Assembly (NCBI GenBank): GCA_026636295.1
Contig: CP089456.1
Span: forward strand, 248,001-312,000
Reading direction: 5' to 3'
DNA from: Medakamo hakoo
Lineage: Eukaryota; Chlorophyta; Trebouxiophyceae; Coccomyxaceae
Length of the DNA stretch: 64,000 bases
The translations under genes were made by a program, and so were the position numbers. The notes beneath the pieces were generated by a model. It saw only the letters and a program-made list of their open reading frames with translations, did no database searches and was not told the origin of the DNA. This document shows, piece after piece, positions 1 to 8,693 of this stretch; within the stretch, counting starts at the first letter, position 1; each line of letters opens with the position of its first letter.

Positions 1-395
1 CGAAACGCATGGAGCCCCAGTTTTGCTTGGACGGACTGGAGCCGACCATGTTTTTGGCGCTCAGGTGATGCTTCGTGTTGAGTGTTGGGCGGTGTGTTGC
101 TTTGCGGCGGCGCGGGCGCGGCGGCGGGGTTCGTGTGTTGCTTTGCGCGCGAAGGAATGCCAAGCGGGCGTGTCAGAGTTCCGACACGCCCGTCCGCCGC
201 CTTCCGCTCGTTTCCGTCCATCCACACCCCTGCGAGGGCGTCAGCCAGACTCCGGGCTCGTGCGCGTGTGTAACAAAAGGTTAGATGTCAGTTTGTGCCG
301 TGCGTTGTGTTAACAGTCCGAATCTCTTCCCTCCCTCTCTCGCTCGCGCGCGCGCCCGCTCCCGCGCCACCGGCGGTTGACTGTCCGCCTGCTCC
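1..395. other. Left flank, no gene seen
   Basis: No reading frame here looks like a protein. The stretch is the 3' flank of the minus-strand NOP9-like gene and whatever lies beyond the window edge. It has no repeat or RNA structure that I can recognise. Confidence 0.5.
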
Positions 396-2633
396 TCACG
401 CCTCCACCTCGGCCGCCCGCCGCGTGCTCTTCTTCTTTTCCTTCTTCTCCTTCTTCTCCTTCTTGCGCTTTTTCTTGGCGGCCGCGTCCTCCTCCTGCTC
501 CTCCTCCGCCTCTTCAGCAGGCGGCAGGGCAGCCGCGCCGGGCGTGGGCGGCTCAGGCACGGGCGCACCGCCACCCCACCCTGCATTCCGCCGCCGCTTG
601 AAATCCGCGACGCCGCACCTGCGCAGCAGCGCCAAAACGCGGAAGGACGAGCCCAGCTGGGCCTCGGCGGCGGCCAGCTCGGCGGTGATGGCGTCCTTGT
701 CGGACGCGCTGGCCGCACCCCACGCGGCTTCGACGGCGTGCGCGCCTCCGGGTGTGGCCGCGACCGCAGCGGCACGGCCGACAAGCTTGGCGGCGGCGGA
801 CCGGACTGCTTTCGCGCCCAGCGCCGGGCCTGTGAACAAAGCTTCCACGGCGCGGGAGCCGGCCGAGTCGGAGGCGAAGATGGCAAAGTCGGGCGGCGGC
901 AGGCTGGCCAGCGCGTCGGCAAAGGCAGCGCCCGCGCCGCAGGGGGACGCGCTGCCGCCCGGCGCGGGCAGGCGCAGCAGGGCGGCCAGGAGGGCGCAGC
1001 CGACGGCCGAGCCGCGGCCGGCGTCGGCCAGGGTCGCGCCCGGTTGGGGCGTGTCCAGCGTGTACAGGGATGCGGCCAAGCCAGCCGGGTGTGGGCGGGA
1101 GGCGGCCAGGCCCGCCGCGACGGCCGCCGCAACGTCCCCAGGCACGGCCGGCACCCGGCCCGCGGCGGCGACGAGCGCGGCCACCACCCCGCCGCGCCGG
1201 CCTGTCAGCAGGCCGCCGATGCCCGGCCCCAGCTCTTTCAGAGCCCCTTTGACGGCAGGCACAGAGTCCGCCGCCGCCAGCGCGGCCTGGACGACGAAGT
1301 TCGCGGTCGGGTGGGACGCCAGGTCGGCCAGCCGGCCGCGGAGCGCGCGCGCGTCGAGCTCCACGCGCAGCGTCCGCGGCGCGACCGACAGCACGGCTTC
1401 CAGCAGGTGCGACCCGGCCCGGTCTTTGGCCGCGTCCAGGATGGTGTCCTTGGGAATGTCGGCCAGGCGCGCGCCGTCGCGTGGCGGGTCGGACCCCTCT
1501 GGCGGCAGCGGCGCGCCCAGCAGGCGGGGGATGAGCGCGCACAGCAAGCCGTCCTGCCCGGCCGCCGCGCGCAGGAGCGCTTGCACCGCCGGGCCGGAGT
1601 ACAGTCCGTACACCAGTTCTTCCAGGTACGGCGCGTAGTCGGCGCCCAGCAGCGTGTCTGCCAGCAAGCGGACGAGGTCCGGGTGGGCGGCCGCGGTGCC
1701 AGCGCCGCTGCCGCCGTCGACTTTGGAGGCGAGGCCGACGGGCGGCGGCCCGCCCGGCCGGCCAAACCCGCCGGCTTTGGGCCCGCGCCGCGCGGAACGC
1801 AGCGCGGCCGCGCCGTCACCGCCGCCGCCGCCGTCCCCACGCCCACCAAAGCCGGCGGGTGCCACGTCCCGGCCTGCCAGAGCGCAGAGCAGGGCGCGCA
1901 GGACGTGCGAGCCGCACCGGTGGGAGGCGAGGTCGTAAAAGTGCGCGGCGGCGGTGCGGGTCGTCGCTTCGAGCGCGGCGGTCGCGCCCGCCCGGGCGGA
2001 CGACACGACGCCCTCATCGCTTTCACCCGCCAAAATAGGCGCCGACCCGTCGGCCAGGCGCGCCAGGGTGGCGATCAGGACCTCGGACGTGTGCGACCCG
2101 AACTGACTGTTGTTGTGGTGGATGGGAGGGGCAAGGTTGAGAACACGACATGCGGGGACGAAAAACAAGAGGCACGGCCGCCGTCTACGCCGCACGCCGA
2201 TCCCGTACCTGGTCGCCACGTCTCCCAGCGCGGAACCATCACCCAGTACTATGGCAGCGAAAGCTAGGACATCCTCCGCGGGCGCGTGCGGCAGCAGGGC
2301 TTCCAGCGCACGCGACCCCGTCGCGTCGGCCGACACTGCGGTCTCGCGTCCGGCCGCTTCTCGTAAAGCCGCGGACGCCAACAGCCCCGCCTGCTCTTTG
2401 TCAAAGGGCGGCGGAGCGGCCTCCAGGTCCGCCAGCGCGTCCCGGGCTTCGCCGTAGTAGGCGGCCGTCGCCGGGTCGAGGCGGGAGAAGCCGCGGGCGA
2501 GCGACGGCGGCGGCGCATTCGCTTCGCTTTCGCCGCCGCCGCCACTGTGCCCGCTGCGAGGCGCGTGCACGACGCGGGGCTGGTGTAATCCGCCGTGGCG
2601 CGCGCCACCCCCGCCGGAGCGGTGTGGGCCCAT
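396..2633 (-). CDS. NOP9: NOP9-like pumilio-repeat pre-rRNA processing protein
   Basis: Predicted 711-aa protein in two exons (2633-2209 and 2106-396). The 102-bp GT-AG intron joins ...DVAT to SQFGSHTSEVL in frame and restores a pumilio helix. Degenerate Puf repeats run through the whole protein; each carries a helix of the form xxGSHxLExxL (for example CGSHVLRALL, AGSHLLEAVL, TANFVVQAAL, AGSRAVEALF). Spread-out divergent repeats plus a Lys-rich tail (KKKRKKEKKEKKEKKK, a likely nucleolar signal) are typical of NOP9. In yeast that protein binds 20S pre-rRNA and restrains cleavage by Nob1 in the nucleolus. The start at 2633 (MGPHRSGG) lies just before the first Gly-rich segment; upstream in-frame residues read like leader sequence. 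Another Puf-like protein such as PUM3 is possible, but the repeat layout favours NOP9. It is head-to-head with the CxxC protein at 2797. Confidence 0.75.
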   Translation of the reverse strand: MGPHRSGGGGARHGGLHQPRVVHAPRSGHSGGGGESEANAPPPSLARGFSRLDPATAAYYGEARDALADLEAAPPPFDKEQAGLLASAALREAAGRETAVSADATGSRALEALLPHAPAEDVLAFAAIVLGDGSALGDVATRYGIGVRRRRRPCLLFFVPACRVLNLAPPIHHNNSQFGSHTSEVLIATLARLADGSAPILAGESDEGVVSSARAGATAALEATTRTAAAHFYDLASHRCGSHVLRALLCALAGRDVAPAGFGGRGDGGGGGDGAAALRSARRGPKAGGFGRPGGPPPVGLASKVDGGSGAGTAAAHPDLVRLLADTLLGADYAPYLEELVYGLYSGPAVQALLRAAAGQDGLLCALIPRLLGAPLPPEGSDPPRDGARLADIPKDTILDAAKDRAGSHLLEAVLSVAPRTLRVELDARALRGRLADLASHPTANFVVQAALAAADSVPAVKGALKELGPGIGGLLTGRRGGVVAALVAAAGRVPAVPGDVAAAVAAGLAASRPHPAGLAASLYTLDTPQPGATLADAGRGSAVGCALLAALLRLPAPGGSASPCGAGAAFADALASLPPPDFAIFASDSAGSRAVEALFTGPALGAKAVRSAAAKLVGRAAAVAATPGGAHAVEAAWGAASASDKDAITAELAAAEAQLGSSFRVLALLRRCGVADFKRRRNAGWGGGAPVPEPPTPGAAALPPAEEAEEEQEEDAAAKKKRKKEKKEKKEKKKSTRRAAEVEA

Positions 2634-2796
2634 CGCGCGTGTTTTTCGTTTTTTTTTTGGGTGGGCGGCTAGCTTGTGTGTGTTTGTGAGAGGGAAGCGA
2701 CGGCTTGTTCGCTGCCGTCCAGCAGCGCTCTCACTCCCTCCATCCATCCCCACCCCCTCCCCGTTCCTGGTCTCGAGCAACAACAACACACACGCC

Positions 2797-3727
2797 ATGG
2801 CGCCCGTCAAGCCCAAACCCTCCACCGCCGCCACCACCGTCTCCTACTGCTCCGACCTGCGCGCGCCGCTGACGACGGTCGTGGGCGAGGTGCCCAGGGC
2901 GGCCGTGCACGCGCGGTGAGAGAGGGAGGGCGCACCCCCGACGCTGTAACCGAACCTCTCGCAGCTCGCTCCCTGTCCTCACGCGCCCGCACCGTCCCAC
3001 ACCCACACCCACGCCAGCGAGTGGGCCAAGGTCCTGGCGGGCGACCCTGTGGAGATCAATCCCACCCTGGGCCACGGCTTCAAGGTGTGTTGGAGGGACG
3101 GAGGGGGGCGGGCGGCGGACGGAAGTGCGAGGAGGCACCCCCTCACCCAAAGAAAAACAACAAAAACGCCCCGTCCCCAACCCACACAGGTCATGTCCGT
3201 CCAAGAGTGGGCCGCCCGGTGGAAGCGCAACGACGACTTCCCGGTCTGCCTGAACTGCGGTGGATCCAACACGAAGGAACACCACTTCATGCAGGTGCCG
3301 TGGGGGCGGGGACGGAGGTGGAGGGATGGAGATGGCCGAAGATGGATGGAGACCGAGCGGGACCTCAGCCACACCACCCTCTGTCCCTCCACCACACGAA
3401 AAAAACAGACCTGGTGCCGCGGCAAGAAGACGTGGGAGGCCGAGTCCCTGTGCATGGACTGCCTGGCGTTTAGCTGGTGCGTGTGTGTGTGTGAGAGGGA
3501 GCGACTGAGTGCGTGGAAAGGGATGGACGCCCCAAAAAAAAAGACTCACACCCTGCTCCATCCATGCACCCACCCACCCACCCGCCAGGCGTTCCTACAC
3601 CGACCCGGACTTCAAGACGCCGGAACAGTACGAGCGGGAGCGGTGGGTGGAACTGATGGCGGCCAAGCCGGCGGTGAAGGCGGGTGGTGGCGCGGTGCCC
3701 GTGGCCGCGTCCGCGGGGCGGGCATGA
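2797..3727 (+). CDS. Small CxxC...CxxC protein, putative zinc ribbon, family not recognised
   Basis: Five short exons (2797-2915, 3018-3084, 3190-3294, 3409-3476, 3589-3727) splice at GT-AG sites into a 165-aa protein. All phases agree, and the four introns are nearly equal in size (102-114 bp). The core has CLNCGGSNTKEHHFMQ, then TWCRGKKTW, then CMDCLAFSW and RSYTDPDFKTPEQYERERW. Two CxxC pairs about 30 residues apart suggest a four-Cys zinc site, and a conserved-looking Trp/Tyr-rich segment follows. I do not recognise the family, and nothing in the neighbourhood gives a function. It is the most intron-dense gene for its size in the window. ATG 2797 sits in a good CCATGG context. The gene is divergent from NOP9 and convergent with the DUF3783-like gene; a run of 14 A lies at 3769-3782, after its stop. 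Confidence 0.75.
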
Positions 3728-3808
3728 GAGAGTTGAGGGTGGGTTGACGGGGTTGCAACAAGCGCTGGAAAAAAAAAAAAAACACTCTACAGAAAGACGG
3801 GCGATGAC

Positions 3809-4417
3809 TCATTCCCCACCTCCAGCCAGACGGGCTTTCATGGCCGCGTCATCCGCCGCCACGTCCTCCAACAGGTCCGCGATGCTTCGATTTGTGTAGT
3901 TGCCAGGCACGGCCGCACACCACACAGGTTCGGGCAAGCCCGCGTCCCGCCACGCGCCGATGACGTCCACGACCTCGCCGCCGTACATGCCGGACAGGAC
4001 AACGGTGCGCTGTGCGGTGGCGACGACTGCCGGGTCGGTGGACAGGGAGCCGCCTTCCAGGGCGTCGCGGAGCGTGCCGGCCAGCGCGCCGCGCGTGAGG
4101 GTGAGGACGGAGACGTGGTCGGCCGCGCCCAGGTCGTCGACGACCATCGCCCTCACGGCCGCAGTTTCGTCGGGAGAAAGGCCACACAGCAGCATCGCAG
4201 TCGGGCCGAACAGCTCCTCTTCGCCGGCCAAGCCGCCGTCGGCGACGGGCACCATGGTCGGCTCATCACCGGGCGGCGCCGCGCGGGTGGCCAGCTTGCT
4301 GCGCCGACGACGGCCAGGTGTGGCCGGCGGACGGGGCCTGGTCGACGGGACTGTGCTTACGACGCGTACCACGAGTGATTGACGTCCACATCCACGCCTG
4401 AGCAAAGTAACTGGCAT
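3809..4417 (-). CDS. DUF3783-like protein, probably organelle-targeted
   Basis: Single-exon 202-aa protein. The first 50 or so residues are rich in Arg, Ser, Thr, Val and Pro with almost no acidic residues, as in a chloroplast or mitochondrial transit peptide. The rest looks like a DUF3783 domain: a strand MLLCGLS followed by a helix, then VVLSGMYGGEVVDVIGAW and WCAAVPGNYTNRSIADLLED near the C-terminus. The second half has the expected pattern of a 'pvvlfsG' strand, a helix, an alanine-containing strand, then N and a final amphipathic helix. The biochemical role of the family is unknown. The assignment is from memory of the pattern and not from a search. The start at 4417 is 117 bp from the divergent PCID2 start. 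Confidence 0.6.
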   Translation of the reverse strand: MPVTLLRRGCGRQSLVVRVVSTVPSTRPRPPATPGRRRRSKLATRAAPPGDEPTMVPVADGGLAGEEELFGPTAMLLCGLSPDETAAVRAMVVDDLGAADHVSVLTLTRGALAGTLRDALEGGSLSTDPAVVATAQRTVVLSGMYGGEVVDVIGAWRDAGLPEPVWCAAVPGNYTNRSIADLLEDVAADDAAMKARLAGGGE

Positions 4418-4534
4418 GGCGGGCGGTGGCTAAAATGACCGGGACGCGCAGGCGGAAAATTGGTTGCGAGAGTGGGCCTGTCGACGTTTCACTCGAGCAA
4501 AAAAAAACGGCGGCGCAAGCACAAAACAAAATCG
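4418..4534. promoter_or_regulatory. Compact divergent intergenic region (shared promoter)
   Basis: Only 117 bp separate the start codons of the DUF3783-like gene (minus) and PCID2 (plus), so both promoters and both 5' UTRs must fit here. A run of eight A (4500-4507) is the main AT-rich element. No TATA box is evident. Confidence 0.45.
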
Positions 4535-6113
4535 ATGTCTTTGCCCGCCTACCTGGGCGAGGTGGCGGCGTCCATTGCGCGCCAGGATGGTGAGTGTGTC
4601 CTCCTGCTTGCCGGGCAGGGGGCAGGCCCAGGACGCGCGCGGCTGCCTGGCCGCCGGTGCTCCTTTTGCGGAGCACAACGCATGCATCGGTCTCACGACA
4701 AAAACACGCCTCCCTCCACCCCACTCAGGCCGCACTCTACGCCACCTCATGGACATCCGCAATGGCGCGGCACTCGCAGCCGTCAAGCAGGTGCGGGCTG
4801 TGTGGAGGGCATCGTGTTTGCAGCGTCGCGTTTTTCTTTCGCGCACGCACTCGTTACTCAACCACCACTACCACCCCTCCCTCCCTCCCTCCCTCTCTCC
4901 CCAGCGCACGGCCGGCCGGGGCGCGTCCTGGGACCCCACGCCCGACGTCCGCTCGGCCCTATCCCGCGTCCCCGGCGCGGCCTCCACCCCCGAATGGACG
5001 GACGCCCTGGCGCTCCACGCCACGGCGCTGGCCGCGTCGGCCGAGGGGCGGGCGCGCGACGCGTACGACGCGCTCTCCGAAGCCGTGCCACCCTTTTTGA
5101 AGCTGTTCCGGGACGCGCCGGACGCCTGGCTGGTGGAGCCGCTGGTCGGCCTGGCGGGGTCGCTGCGCTTGGCTGCGGCGGCGGCGGATGCGGCCGGCGG
5201 CAACGCGGCGGGCCCGCGCCCAGGCAGCGCTGGCGGCGGGGGCGGCGGTGCGTCGACCAAGGCCCTGGAATCGTGCGGCGCCGTCTTGCAACGCTGCTTC
5301 GCTGCCGCCATGCAGGGTGGCGGACCCGCGCCAGGCCCGGGCGCCGCGTCCGGCCGCCCGTCCAAGAAGGCGGCCGCCCTGCCCATCGTCGTCACGCTCT
5401 TCCGCATCTACTTTGCGCTCAACACGCTGCGCCTGTGCAAAAACTTGATCGCCGCCGTGAACTCGCGCCAGTTCCCGCCGCTGGAGAGCTTCCCGCGCGG
5501 CCAGGTCGTCGCGTACCAGTACTTCACGGGCCGACTGGCCCTGTTTGACGAGGATTACGACGCCGCGGACGCGGCGTTGGGCGCGGCCTTTGATGGGTGC
5601 CCGCCCGCCGCGAGGGCCAACCGCGCAAAGTGTGCGTACTACCTCATCCCCGTCCGGTTGTTGCGCGGCGTGCTGCCGTCGGGTGCGCTGCTGGACGCGT
5701 ACGGCCTGCGGGATGAGTACGGCGCGGTCGTGGACGCGGTGCGGACGGGGTCCGTGTCGGGCCTGGACAAAGCCCTGCAGGACAAGCAGTGGGCGTTCAT
5801 CCAGGCGGGGACGTACCTGCTCCTGGACAAGCTGCGCGCGGCCGTCGCACGCCGCCTGATCAAGCGGGTGGCGCTCTTGCACGCGGCCGCCGACCCGGCC
5901 AAAGCGGCCCAACTGCCGCTGTCCCGCGTCGCGGCCGCGCTGGCGTGGCAGGGCGCGCCGTCCGACCCGGACGCGGTCGAGTGCCTGGTCGCCAACCTCA
6001 TCTTCAGGCGGTATGTGAAGGGGTACATCGCGCACAAGTCCGGCGTGCTGGTCTTGTCCAAGGCCGAGCCGTTTCCGAGTCTGAGTGGGGTGGCGTTGGC
6101 GGACCCTGTGTGA
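4535..6113 (+). CDS. PCID2: PCID2/Thp1-like PCI-domain protein (TREX-2 mRNA export)
   Basis: Three exons (4535-4589, 4729-4790, 4905-6113) give 441 aa. The N-terminus (MSLPAYLGEVAASIARQDG, then a segment with LRHLMDIRNGAAL) matches the start of PCID2. The C-terminal half is a PCI domain: ANRAKCAYYLIPVRLLRGVLP, a TPR-like helical part, then a winged helix ending ECLVANLIFRRYVKGYIAH with VLVLSKAEPFPSL. Those two blocks are the most conserved signatures of PCID2/Thp1. In other eukaryotes this subunit pairs with Sac3/GANP and Sem1/DSS1 in TREX-2 at the nuclear pore. Low-complexity Gly/Pro/Ala insertions (for example near 5190-5350) lengthen the middle. Introns of 139 and 114 bp keep the frame. 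A related PCI protein such as CSN12 is less likely given the C-terminal block. Confidence 0.88.
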
Positions 6114-6284
6114 GGTTGGCGGGAGAGTGGTGGTGGTGTGCGGCTTGTGTTAGAAAAAAAAGAGAGGCGGGTCGATGGTGTTGCAGCAGTGTTGCGTTTT
6201 CCGCATGCCTCGCGGCATCGCTCGCCGCACGGCCGCCTGCTGAGGCTGCTCCCACGCGCACCGGCTGCAGGTCTTCTGCGACCC

Positions 6285-6569
6285 ATGCCCTGGTTCTGGC
6301 GGGCCAAGCGCGGCGGCGCGCCTGCCGAACCGGCCCCTCCTCCGCCCTCACCCGAGGTCGACGCAACGCTCAAGGACCTTGCGTGTGCCATCCAGGCCTG
6401 CCTGAAGAAAAACTCGTTCTCGATGGACGCCTGTACACGGGAAATCGAAGCGCTGAGGAGGTGTTGCCGCCTGGAACATGCGCGCAGCAGCGTGCACTGC
6501 ACAGCGGCCTGGGTGGGTGGTGGGAGCGGTAGCAAGCAGGCGAATGGAGAGACAGGGGTGCGGGGTTGA
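6285..6569 (+). CDS. CMC4: CMC4-like twin-Cys mitochondrial intermembrane-space protein
   Basis: A 95-aa frame with the core CAIQACLKKNSFSMDACTRE, then EALRRCC and a downstream HC. The Cys spacing and the helix-turn-helix look like human CMC4 (C-x-I-Q-x-C-L...C...L-R-K-C-C). CMC4-type proteins are imported into the mitochondrial intermembrane space by the Mia40 relay and folded with disulfides. The N-terminus before the core is short, with a Pro run; the C-terminus after the last Cys is low complexity and may be partly spurious. An in-frame upstream Met at 6138 exists, but the sequence between looks like leader. A leader intron ending at CTGCAG (6265-6270) is possible. It is tandem with PCID2 (171 bp after its stop) and convergent with the F-box/LRR gene 93 bp away. 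Confidence 0.75.
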   Translation: MPWFWRAKRGGAPAEPAPPPPSPEVDATLKDLACAIQACLKKNSFSMDACTREIEALRRCCRLEHARSSVHCTAAWVGGGSGSKQANGETGVRG

Positions 6570-6662
6570 GACAGAGGATGGATGGATGGATGGATGGACA
6601 AGAAACAAAGGGAATCCCCGTCGGTCCGTCAACAAAAAAGAGAGAAATCAACCCTGACCAAT

Positions 6663-8285
6663 CTATTCCTCGGGCACCAGCACCCCACCCTCCTCACCGC
6701 TCACACACTGGTCCGCCGTGAAAACCGCCCGCAAAGGGCGGGTCGCAAAGTGCAGGTCCAGGCCCGCCTTGCCACACGAGTGGACAAACAGCTGGACGCC
6801 CACGTCGAACGACAGGGCGGCCAGGTACACGGACCCGCGGTTGGCCAACGCCCGGGCGAGCGCCGACGCGACGGGGCGGGAAAGGGAGGGCGTGACCCCG
6901 TCGGCCGAAAAGTGCAGCTCCAGGTCGGAAAAGGCGACGGCCTCGACCTCGCGCAGGCGCGGCAGGTCGGGCAAGATGAGGCGCAAAGCGGAGCAGCCGG
7001 CTTTCAGGGACGCCAGGGACGTCAGGCCGGCCAAGCCGAGCACGCACCCCGTCTCGGCCGCAAAGGACACGTCCAGTGCGCACAGGCGGCGGCAGGACGC
7101 CAGTGGGGAGGCGTCGAACGTGGGGGACGCGAGGTCGCGCAGCGAGAGCGAGACGAGCGATGAGTACGTCGGCGCGCGGGGAGGCAGGCAGCCCCGCGAC
7201 GACAGGCGCAGGCCACAACCGGGCGGCAGGACCAGGTCGGCGGCGAAGCCGGGCGCGGCGGCCAAGGAGAGGGACGTCAGGCCGGCCATGGCCGCGAGGC
7301 CGGCCGTCCAGAGCACGGACGCGGGCCCGGGCGCCCAGGGGTGGGTGTTGAGGGCCAGGGAGCGCAGGGACGTGAGGGCTGCCAACGGCCCGGTGCCCAG
7401 GCCGCCCGCGCCGTGAGGTGGCAGGCGAGGTTGGACGGCGGCGCGGCCGCCCGGTGGCGGGCGGGCGGCCGCGGCGGACGCGGGGCCTCCGAGCGCGGGC
7501 CACACAGACAGCTCCAGCGCGGTCAGGTGGGACGCGCCGGCCGCCAGCGCCTCCAGGTTCTCCAGGCTCGTGCACTCGATGGACAGGCGGGTGAGCGCGG
7601 ACCCGGGGCCGAGGGGCAAGGCCGCGACGTCGACGGACCCGCCGCGCAGGGCCAGGCCCGCCACGCGCCGCTGGTGGCGGAGCGCCCACCACAGGTGCGA
7701 AAACGGGTAGGACGTCTGCCACGGCATGTGGACGGTCAGGGCTTCGAGCGACGACGGCACGGACGACAGGCAGACGTCGTGGAAAGCGACCATGGCGGCT
7801 TCGTCGACGGGGCAGCGCACCGTCACGGAGACGCGCCCGCCGCCGGGACCCGCCAGCACGCGGGCCAGCCAGGCGCACGACGCGACGGTGACGGGGTGGA
7901 GGTCGACCGCCGGCCAGGATGCGGGTGAGGCCAGCGCATCCCGCCACGCCCGGCAGACGCGGGCCAAGTCGCGCTTGGCCGGACAAGGGTCCAGCAGGCC
8001 GAGGATGGAGCGCAGGACGTCGGGCGGGAGGTCGTCGATCGTCGCGGGCGGCGCGCCGGGCGGCGGCGTGCCCAGCGCGGGGCCGGCCCCCCACATCGAG
8101 CAGGTGCGGGGGCGTGGGGAGGACAGGAGCGTCGTGGCCGTCGTGGCGGAGGATGACGACTCGCCCATCTCGACGTCGGCGGCTGCGTAGCGAGGGAGGA
8201 GCGGGATGGTCGGGGAGGCCCCCTTGCCCGCGTCGGAGGCAATTGGCTCGGCCGCCGGCGGCCACGCCGGCAGGTGAGGCGCCAT
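6663..8285 (-). CDS. F-box and leucine-rich-repeat protein
   Basis: Intronless 540-aa protein. After a Ser/Pro/Ala-rich N-terminus, residues about 80-125 form an F-box: IDDLPPDVLRSILGLLD, then DLARVCRAWRDAL and SWPAVDL. The remainder alternates short Leu-rich units (for example LTSLRSLALNTHPW, LTSLSLAAAPG, LVSLSLRDLA, CALDVSFA, LTSLASLKAG) typical of plant and algal F-box/LRR proteins. Such proteins act as substrate adaptors of SCF ubiquitin ligases: the F-box binds Skp1 and the LRRs recognise a target. The target cannot be inferred. The stop is TAG, rare in this window. The gene is convergent with CMC4 and divergent from the protease gene. Confidence 0.82.
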   Translation of the reverse strand: MAPHLPAWPPAAEPIASDAGKGASPTIPLLPRYAAADVEMGESSSSATTATTLLSSPRPRTCSMWGAGPALGTPPPGAPPATIDDLPPDVLRSILGLLDPCPAKRDLARVCRAWRDALASPASWPAVDLHPVTVASCAWLARVLAGPGGGRVSVTVRCPVDEAAMVAFHDVCLSSVPSSLEALTVHMPWQTSYPFSHLWWALRHQRRVAGLALRGGSVDVAALPLGPGSALTRLSIECTSLENLEALAAGASHLTALELSVWPALGGPASAAAARPPPGGRAAVQPRLPPHGAGGLGTGPLAALTSLRSLALNTHPWAPGPASVLWTAGLAAMAGLTSLSLAAAPGFAADLVLPPGCGLRLSSRGCLPPRAPTYSSLVSLSLRDLASPTFDASPLASCRRLCALDVSFAAETGCVLGLAGLTSLASLKAGCSALRLILPDLPRLREVEAVAFSDLELHFSADGVTPSLSRPVASALARALANRGSVYLAALSFDVGVQLFVHSCGKAGLDLHFATRPLRAVFTADQCVSGEEGGVLVPEE

Positions 8286-8693
8286 GTCTGCTTCCTTTCC
8301 CGTCTACGCGCAGTCCACTAGCCGACTACGGGGCGGTTGGCGGTGGAGACGGGCCGACCGGGCCGTGGGCGGGGCGCTTGGAAGAGGGGGGAGCGCGAGC
8401 TGGCAATGTCGCGTTTTCCGATTGGTCGTGCCGGAGCGAGCGCACGGCCGCGGACGGCCGCCGATTGTACGGGCAGACCCCGCACCGTGTGGACCTGACT
8501 GTCGCCTACGCGTCGTGAGGTGTCGGAGGTAGGGTGGGGCGCCAGGGCCGGTGCGTCGGCGCCGGCGCCGGCGGGAGTGTTGGTGCCTCTGAGGGGTGGG
8601 GGGGGACGAGCGTTGGGAAGTCAGACGCCTCAACCCACGCGCCGGCGCGCGGCAGTGTTGACTTTTCCCAGGGGGCCGCCGTGGCCGCGCGCC
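8286..8693. promoter_or_regulatory. Divergent intergenic region, F-box/LRR and protease genes
   Basis: About 400 bp between the two divergent start codons. It is GC-rich, and no supported gene or obvious TATA box is present. An ATG at 8520 is in frame with the protease, but the sequence it would add is Gly/Pro-rich and would bury the signal peptide. Confidence 0.4.

Noticed and set aside
26-313. Short plus-strand frames at the left edge
   Set aside because: Arg/Cys-rich overlapping frames in all three phases with no motif. They are typical chance frames in this base composition.
8520-8693. Upstream start for the trypsin-like protease
   Set aside because: It would place about 58 Gly/Pro/Arg residues ahead of a good signal peptide.
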